NCBI GenBank assembly: GCA_001873165.1
Contig: MNYO01000121.1
Coordinates: 1-11,230 of the forward strand
Direction of reading: 5' to 3'
Source of the DNA: Candidatus Gracilibacteria bacterium CG2_30_37_12
GTDB lineage: Bacteria > Patescibacteriota > Gracilibacteria > BD1-5 > UBA2023
DNA length: 11,230 bases
The notes under the pieces were generated by a model that saw only the letters and a program-made list of their open reading frames with translations, was not told the DNA's origin and searched no databases. How positions within the stretch are numbered: the stretch's first letter is position 1; every line of letters starts with the position of its first letter. Shown here piece after piece: positions 5,522-11,230 of the stretch. A program made the position numbers and the translations under genes.

Positions 5522-8500
5522 TTATCGTGCGATAATTTCAAAAGGAAGAGACTTTTTCGTTTTCTGATTTTTTGTATCCACTACTTCTATCTCAAGAGTA
5601 TGTATCCCAATAAGTATATCTTTATCTACATTGATTGCAAGAGTTTGTTCTGTATCGATTGGGAGAATCTTAGAAAGTGTCCCATCTATATAAAGATTTG
5701 CACTTTGTATCGGATCAATTCCAGGAGAGAGAGTAAAACGGAGATTGAAGTACTGATCTCCATAAATTCTGGTTATAGCACTATCCTTGAGAGGACTAAT
5801 GATAGTAATAGTCGTTGTAGGGTTTCTATCCTCAAATGTCACTTTTGTGGTATATATCGCAGAATATCCATACTTATCAATGGCACGAAAAGAAAGCGTA
5901 TGTTCTCCTCGGAAATCTTCCCCGAAAGTTATCGCCGGCACTTTATATACTCCCGATGTATCGGTGGCAAGAATAGGGAATTTCTGAAAAATAATCCCAT
6001 CTTTTATAAATTCTAAACTCACTATAGAATTGTCGGAGCTATAGGTAATTTCAAATGGATATCTTGCGAGAGGATATGTACCACCGTCCTTAAAGGACGC
6101 AGAAATGGTAATATTGGAGAGTCCCGCATTTGGTCGTACACAGGCTTCCGTACTGACTTCACCGAGAATATTATCTACATTTTGAAAATATGTTTTTCAT
6201 GTCTCGGATTTTACCCATTCTGCAATTGCTGGAAGCCAATCTTTTTCATATCCATCTATGACAGGATTTATGTTGGCAATATATCATTTCTTAATAGCCT
6301 CTGGCGGTGTACTTTCTGTTACTTTTCCATTACAGAGACTATCTACTTCTACAGGTTGGAATCATCCTTCGTATTCTGTTGGTTTGACAGCAAAAATAGA
6401 TGTAACTTTGAGAGAATCAGGAGTTACTCAAGTTACGAGTTTTCAAGAAATCTGACTAATGGTTGCCGAAAATATACTCGCTGGTTTCTGGAAAGTTTCT
6501 ACAGGAAGATTTTTATGCGCTGCTTCCATGAAATCATGCCAGATGGGTGCAGCACAATTCAATCCATCACACGTCCCTTTTGTTTCTGAACCATCAACAT
6601 TTCCTGCCCAAACAACAGTTGTAATCTGAGGAGTATATCCAGCCGTCCAGAGATCTCGTGGGAGAATTTGTTTCTTTCCGTTTTTTGTTACATCTTTATT
6701 GGAAGTTCCAGTTTTTGCCGTGACAGGACGATTTTTGAGTGTGAGAACATTATTCCAGAAATCTCCTGGACGACTTGTTGCATCAGAAAGAATCGTACTT
6801 ATAATATAAGTAGCTGCATCAGAAATCACACTTGTTCCCGAACTTTCTGTATATTGTTCTATCAAATTCCCTTTTTTATCAGTAATTTTCAAGATAGGAT
6901 TTATCTCTTTTCTATATCCACCGTTAGCAAATACACTGTACGCTTGGAGAAGCTCGAGAGGTTTTAATTCTCCTGTTCCAATAGCAAGAGGTGCTCCATA
7001 TTCCCCTCTTTTATTGAGAGAAGTTATCCCGAGATTTTCTGCAAATTCCACCACACTTGCTTCTCCGCCCGCGAGGTAAAACATTTTAATTGCTGGGATA
7101 TTTCGAGAATAATCGAGTGCTTTCTTCACGCTCATTTTCCCGAGAAATTTCTTATCATAATTATTTGGTTCCCATTCTCCAAACTTCGTTCTCAGATCAA
7201 AGATAGGAGTATCTGGACTGATGGGATTCTTGGAAATGGCAAGCGTATACACTATGGTTTTAAATGATGACCCCGGTTGACGCTTAGAAGTAATGATATT
7301 CACATTCCCATCTTCCTCGCTATTGAAATAATCTGCTCCTCCTATCATCGCAAGAATCTGACCTGTCTTATTATCCATACTCACGAGAGCAGCCGATTTT
7401 GCTCCGTATTTTGTTGTATTAATTTTTACTTGTTTTTTCACTAATTCTTCTGCGGTATCTTGAAGTATGGGATCAATGGTCGTATATATCTTGAGTCCAC
7501 CTTGTGCTTCAAAATCCTTTCCATATTTATTCTCCAAATAATCCTTGATATAGAAGACAAAATGTGGATATTTAATATTTTCCTTATACGCATGGAATTG
7601 GAAATCGATGCCACCTATGAAGGCAGTTTTATATTCTACTGGTTGAATTTTCTGATCTTCAAACATACGACCAAGAACGAAATCTTTTCGCCCAGTATTG
7701 TATTCAAGAATCATAGTTTTTTTCTCTCCATTTACTGTTCCTGTAGTAGTGTTTGCTGCCACTGGAGTTTTTTCATCTCATGTTCCAGGGGATAATATCT
7801 CTACTACTTGCCCTTCTATTTGTATGCTATTAAAAAAAGTCAGCAATTCACTATAATTAAGAGTTGTACAACTATCACTATCTATAGAATATTTTTGTTT
7901 TAAATATGCCTGTTTTACATGACATATACTCAGCTTATCTGCGGTCAACGGCTTAAATTCGAGAAGAGAAACAAATTCTTTAAATTTCGTTATCAGATCT
8001 TTGTACTGTGTATTTTTCCCATTATTCTCGAGATTGACAATATCTTTTGGACTACTTTTCTCGTGTACGGAAAAATACCCCATAAGACGATCCTTGTGAG
8101 AATAAGGAGAATAATATGAAGAACCTTTTGGGAGAGAAGCAAGAATCGAGCTTTCAAGAATCCCTACGTCTTTAGAGGATTTGCCAAAATAGGTTTTTGC
8201 TGCTTCCTCAATTCCATACGCATTATTTCCGAAACTGATTTTGTTTAAATACAGTTCTAGGATTTTTTCTTTGGAATATTTATTATTGAGTTCATAAGAA
8301 AGATAGATTTCCTTTACCTTTCGATCGGTGCTTCGTTCAGACGTAAAAAATATATTCTTAATAAGTTGCTGACTAATCGTCGAAGTTCCCTGAATTTTAT
8401 CTGTTTTTCCACTGATATAATTGAATCCTGCTCGCAAAAGTCATTTGAAATCGATCCCTGGATTTTCGAAAAAAGTCTTGTCTTCCGTGCTAATAATTGC

Positions 8501-8821
8501 ATCTCGCATATGACTGGATATCTGACCATATGGAACATAGGTTCGTTTTTCCTCATTATAAAGATTATACAACTCTCCCCCATTACGATCATAAATGATG
8601 CTACTTTCTGGAAGTACATCACTCTCGATTCCAGAAATGACTGGTACATCATAGAGATAATAAATAACAAGAGCTACTACAGAAAATGATCCAATAAAAA
8701 ATACAAGAAGTGCAATATAGAGAGTAATATATTTCCCGCTAGATTTTTGCTTATTTTTTCTTTCAAGATAGGCTCTCTTGAGTGCTCAGGTTTTTATTTT
8801 CTCTTTTTTAAATTCTGTCAT
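5522..8821 (-). CDS. Bifunctional class A penicillin-binding protein (glycosyltransferase/transpeptidase)
   Basis: This enzyme polymerises lipid II into glycan strands and cross-links them outside the membrane. The 1099-residue product is read through eight UGA codons (residues 12, 127, 348, 793, 798, 820, 846, 875) and ends with UAA. It has a short basic cytoplasmic tail and a membrane anchor (about 33-57). The GT51 domain shows the catalytic Glu in STEDKTFF (E113), QGTSTISQQLIKN (from 144) and the RKVKEIYLS/EKILELYLN block. A linker with GRKDFVLGRM and GGLKIYTTIDP leads into the transpeptidase. That domain has SSFK (nucleophile S518, K521), SRN (572-574) and KTG (703-705). The C-terminal 220 or so residues look Ig-like, similar to C-terminal domains of PBP1A/1C-type proteins. 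Two UGAs fall on glycines common in the family, in 'GIDFK-G-LLRA' and 'IS-G-KLVT'. It lies between the LCP gene (65 bp) and the 892-residue gene (28 bp). Confidence 0.95.
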
Positions 8822-8886
8822 AGGTATTTTTACAGGATATATAATCCCTTGCAGGATATCCAGAAATGGTTTTTTTTCAAGTAGTT

Positions 8887-10263
8887 TTATTCTGCTACTA
8901 CTGTTTTATAATCTTTTCCGAGTATGACCTCAATTTTTGGACTTTGAGTCTTGGAATACTTATTCGTAGGTACGGATTGTTGCGGAGCAAAAATAAAGAG
9001 AGAAAGAGCCTCAAGAGTCTTAGAGGTTGGAGAAATTCCTATTTTATTTTCCATATCCCAAGTAGCGAAGACTTGGGTTTTTTCATAGAGGTCTTTAGTG
9101 CTGCCGATGCTATCTTTATCAGGAATATTGAACCCAAATTTCTTGAGATAGAGCGCAATAGTATTTGCCATTCCTGGAGTTTTTGTAGAATTGATGATAC
9201 TTATTTCACTATTTTCCAGAAACATCTCTGGATAGTTAAATACAATATTGGAAAACTTAGAAGTATCTGCATAGGAATCCAGATGTGTTGGCGTAGCTCC
9301 ATCTGGAAGCAGTACTGATACTCCGCCGAAGAGATCACGCATAGGAGTATAGAGAAAACCCCCACGTTGACAATAGGCGAGCCCTTGAAAACACGAATCG
9401 TTCAGATTGAAAGCGAGTATATTGGCGGTCGGAATATCTTTCCCAAAGAGAGCGAGGGATGCAAGTTGCCCCATGGAGAGATCTGTTTTTATATGAGAGA
9501 CGATTGCATAATAGAGAGATTTTATCTTGGTTGGACTTGTCAAGATATCGAGCGAAAAAAGCCTATCTTTCACTGCTTTTATAACCAACTGTTGCCTACG
9601 AGATCGATCAAAATCACTCGTTGAGTGGCGACTTCTTGCATACTTGAGAGCGGTTGCACCATCGAGTGTTTGTCGCCCCTTTTTTATACTAAAAGTTATA
9701 TATCCCCAATTATTATCAGGGTATTCCATATCTGTGAGATCCTCTTCTACATTTACCTCAATTCCTCCGAGAAGATCTATAAATTTCGTGAATCCATCGA
9801 AATCTATATTCAAATAATGATCCATTTTTTCTCCAGTGATTTCTCGAAGTTTATCTCCCAAATCCGTCATGGCTTGCGTTTGTGATTCTTTTGCATGAAG
9901 CCCACGCATGTAAATTTCATTGATTTTACCACGTCCCCCAAGAGGATATTCTACATAAAGATCACGAGGAACAGAGAGAAGGGAAATAGTTTTGCTTTCT
10001 GGATGCAGAGAGGCGAAAAGAATTGTATCGGTTAAATTAGCCCCATCATGGTCTCCTCCACCGATTCCTGTAACGAGAATATTGATCTTATTTTGTTCTA
10101 TTCCCGAAATGGTCTGAAACAAGCTTATCTTCCCCGGAAAAGGAAGAGAAAAGTTGAAATGAAAAGAAGGAAGTTGCGAGAATGTAATAAATGAAACAGC
10201 CACTACTCAGGAAATCCCGAGAAAACCAAGCAATATCCCAGAAATGAAATTACGTTTTTTCAT
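8887..10263 (-). CDS. LCP (LytR-CpsA-Psr) family protein with LytR_C-like tail
   Basis: LCP proteins transfer glycopolymers from a lipid carrier to peptidoglycan on the outer face of the membrane. The 458-residue product starts MKKRNFISGILLGFLGIS, then a UGA (residue 19, 10207-10209) read as Gly inside the membrane anchor. Without this readthrough the gene would appear to start at a GTG inside the anchor. The LCP domain includes LTDTILFASL (D79), LSVPRDLYV (R100, D101), RGKINE (R111, K113), IDLLGGIEVNVEEDL and DGATALKYARSRH (R210, R212) with DFDRSRRQQ (R220, R223). These match the acidic and arginine residues that bind pyrophosphate-lipid substrate. A C-terminal segment 'SEISIINSTKTPGMANTI...LKKFGFNI' resembles LytR_C. 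The ATG lacks a Shine-Dalgarno sequence. It heads the envelope cluster after a separate terminator and intergenic region. Confidence 0.93.
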
Positions 10264-10299
10264 CGCAAAATATCGATTCTTGAAAGACGCAAAATTTGA

Positions 10300-10317
10300 G
10301 AGTGAATTGTTTCACTC
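10300..10317. promoter_or_regulatory. Short hairpin in the LCP leader
   Basis: GAGTGA (10300-10305) and TCACTC (10312-10317) form a 6-bp inverted repeat with a 6-base loop, 37 bases before the LCP start codon. It could be an operator or an mRNA structure. Nothing else in the sequence decides between them. Confidence 0.3.
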
Positions 10318-10353
10318 AGCAGGCGGAAGTGGTGTTTTTTTAAAAGACACAAA

Positions 10354-10384
10354 TTTATAAGATTAGATACTATAAATATTTCAA
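10354..10384 (-). promoter_or_regulatory. Weak candidate promoter for the envelope cluster
   Basis: On the minus strand TTGAAA (10379-10384) is followed 19 bases later by TATAAA (10354-10359). The spacing is longer than ideal and the area is very A+T-rich. The position fits well: between the terminator of the previous unit and the LCP start, it would give a leader of roughly 85 bases. The rest of 10318-10446 holds no gene I can support. Confidence 0.35.
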
Positions 10385-10446
10385 AGAAAATTATCGAGCG
10401 AAGTATATGTTTTTGCTCGAAAAAATCAAACAAGATTTTCGGACAG

Positions 10447-10487
10447 AAAAACAAAAAATAGATGTCTCTTATAGAAAACATCTATTT
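10447..10487 (-). terminator. Intrinsic terminator after the small exported protein gene
   Basis: On the minus strand AAATAGATGT (10487 down to 10478) and ACATCTATTT (10465 down to 10456) form a perfect 10-bp stem with a 12-base loop. A T-rich tract (TTTTGTTTTT) follows at once. It begins about 33 bases after the UAG stop of the gene at 10520 and separates that unit from the envelope cluster. Confidence 0.8.
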
Positions 10488-10519
10488 GAATTTTACGAAT
10501 GCAGGTTCACATCATTATT

Positions 10520-10984
10520 CTAGTGGAGTAAAAGAGAATGATTGTAAGACCCCGAAAGAATACTATTAGCATTTTTGGTAATCTCATCGTATGCAGCTTT
10601 TGGAAGAAACGCTGGAATATTGTATGAACCATTTCTATATGCAAAAAGCTTATCAAAACTCACAAATCGAAAAATAGTACTCATATCTTCCCTATCATAG
10701 GGCGACCGAATTTCCTCTCTTTTATATACTCCTTCTAAGGAATAACTTCTTCCCATATAAGATATTTTCAAAACAAATTTATTTCCATTCATTTCACTTT
10801 TCTCGGGATGAAAAGTGAATTTTCACGAAGTAATCGCATGCACTTGATCGGCAATCTGTGCTCTTGGAAATGGAGGAATATTCTGAGAAAACTGGAGAGA
10901 AAGTTGATTACTTCATGAGTCAGACCTTTCGTACAATGTGGAAAGTGACATAAGAGAGAAGAAAAGAATATAAAAGTATTGCAC
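10520..10984 (-). CDS. Small exported protein of unknown function, start uncertain
   Basis: This frame reads through two UGA codons (10913-10915 and 10823-10825) and ends with UAG, the only UAG stop among the genes here. With the GTG at 10982-10984 it has 154 residues. It has a hydrophobic N-terminus (YFYILFFSLMSLSTL) that looks like a signal peptide, then 'SNQLSLQFSQNIPPFPRAQI', a beta-rich middle ('GNKFVLKISYMGRSYSLEGV') and 'YNIPAFLPKAAYDEITKNAN' near the end. I do not recognise the family. The frame stays open upstream, and a TTG at 11018-11020 would give 166 residues with the more typical start YGLYRKSILNYV, overlapping the previous gene by about 20 bases. An ATG at 10984-10986 overlaps the GTG but opens a different, less plausible frame. 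It is probably cotranscribed with the preceding gene and ends at the terminator downstream. Confidence 0.65.
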
Positions 10985-11000
10985 ATAATTTAAGATACTT

Positions 11001-11230
11001 TTACGATAAAGTCAATACAATTGACTCTCAATCCCACCCACTTTTTCTCCTAAATAATCTCGAATTTTCTCTTGACAAAGCCAACAGTGCCATAATCGAA
11101 GTAAAGTATATCTTTACTTCTTTTTTATGTCTCGCTCCATACAAACTTGGATCAATCGTGAATCTGGATATATTACCCGGTGAATGAAAGTCTGGGATAA
11201 AAAGTTCTTCCATGACTTTCTCTCATCACT
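11001..11230 (-). CDS. C-terminal part of an unrecognised protein, cut by the window edge
   Basis: The frame runs from the high edge to UAA (11001-11003), passing UGA at 11028-11030 ('SGWD-G-ESIVLTLS'). Two more adjacent UGAs (11223-11228) lie upstream of the ATG at 11213. Under code 25 the frame stays open to the edge ('GGEKVMEELFIPDF'), so this is probably the tail of a longer protein. A 70-residue gene from that ATG cannot be excluded. Visible sequence includes 'HSPGNISRFTIDPSLYGARH' and a stretch 'IYFTSIMALLALSRENSRLF'. I do not recognise the family. The next gene starts within about 20 bases of its stop, or overlaps it, which suggests one transcript. Confidence 0.6.

Noticed and set aside
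8835..8861. GGATAT/ATATCC inverted repeat between the LCP and PBP genes
   Set aside because: The arms are only 6 bp with a 15-base loop and no T-run, too weak to call a terminator or operator.
10260..10481. Minus-strand reading frame of 73 codons before the LCP gene
   Set aside because: It begins inside the terminator hairpin and runs through the intergenic region into the LCP start in another frame. It is hydrophobic only because the DNA is T-rich.
1..11230. UGA as tryptophan (code 4) or selenocysteine
   Set aside because: UGA sites match glycine positions in the PBP and zinc ribbon, and UGG with tRNA-Trp(CCA) serves tryptophan. There are far too many UGAs for selenocysteine, and I saw no SECIS-like element linked to them.

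Overview
The window is A+T-rich bacterial DNA in which every recognisable gene lies on the minus strand. It is best read with genetic code 25, in which UGA means glycine and only UAA and UAG stop. With UGA as a stop, most genes here break into fragments. With UGA as glycine they join into complete, in-frame proteins that end at UAA or UAG. About two dozen in-frame UGA codons behave this way, and several sit where known families carry a conserved glycine. Code 25 is known from the candidate phyla Gracilibacteria (BD1-5) and Absconditabacteria (SR1), so the organism is most likely a member of one of these Patescibacteria/CPR lineages. The sequence alone does not decide which. The tRNA-Trp in the window has anticodon CCA, which fits UGG-only tryptophan. 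The glycine tRNA with anticodon UCA that the code requires is not in this window.

Read from high to low coordinates, which is the direction of transcription, the layout is as follows. (1) The C-terminal end of an unrecognised protein (11001 to the edge), followed almost without a gap by a small exported protein (10520-10984) and a clear intrinsic terminator (about 10447-10487). (2) A roughly 190-bp intergenic region with a weak candidate promoter and a hairpin. (3) A cell-envelope cluster: an LCP (LytR-CpsA-Psr) family protein (8887-10263), a 1099-residue bifunctional class A penicillin-binding protein (5522-8821), an 892-residue membrane-anchored protein of unknown function (2815-5493), and a 33-residue single-pass membrane peptide (2664-2765). 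The gaps are only 28 to 65 bp, so this is probably one operon that makes peptidoglycan and attaches polymers to it. (4) A promoter and a long structured leader, then a translation cluster: rpsB (ribosomal protein S2), a small Tic20/DUF4870-like membrane protein, a G+C-rich intergenic repeat, tsf (EF-Ts), a perfect 14-bp hairpin and tRNA-Trp with encoded CCA. (5) A bidirectional terminator, a second strong hairpin, and the N-terminal zinc ribbon of an insertion-sequence transposase running off the low edge. The transposase start codon is out of frame by one base in an A8 tract.

The most notable points are the stop-codon reassignment itself, the large unknown protein visible only under it, the structured and repeat-containing rpsB leader, the lack of Shine-Dalgarno sequences before all clear starts, and the poly-A frameshift at the transposase start. 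Gene ends and internal UGA positions were worked out by hand and checked for frame consistency. Family assignments rest on recognised motifs, not on database searches.
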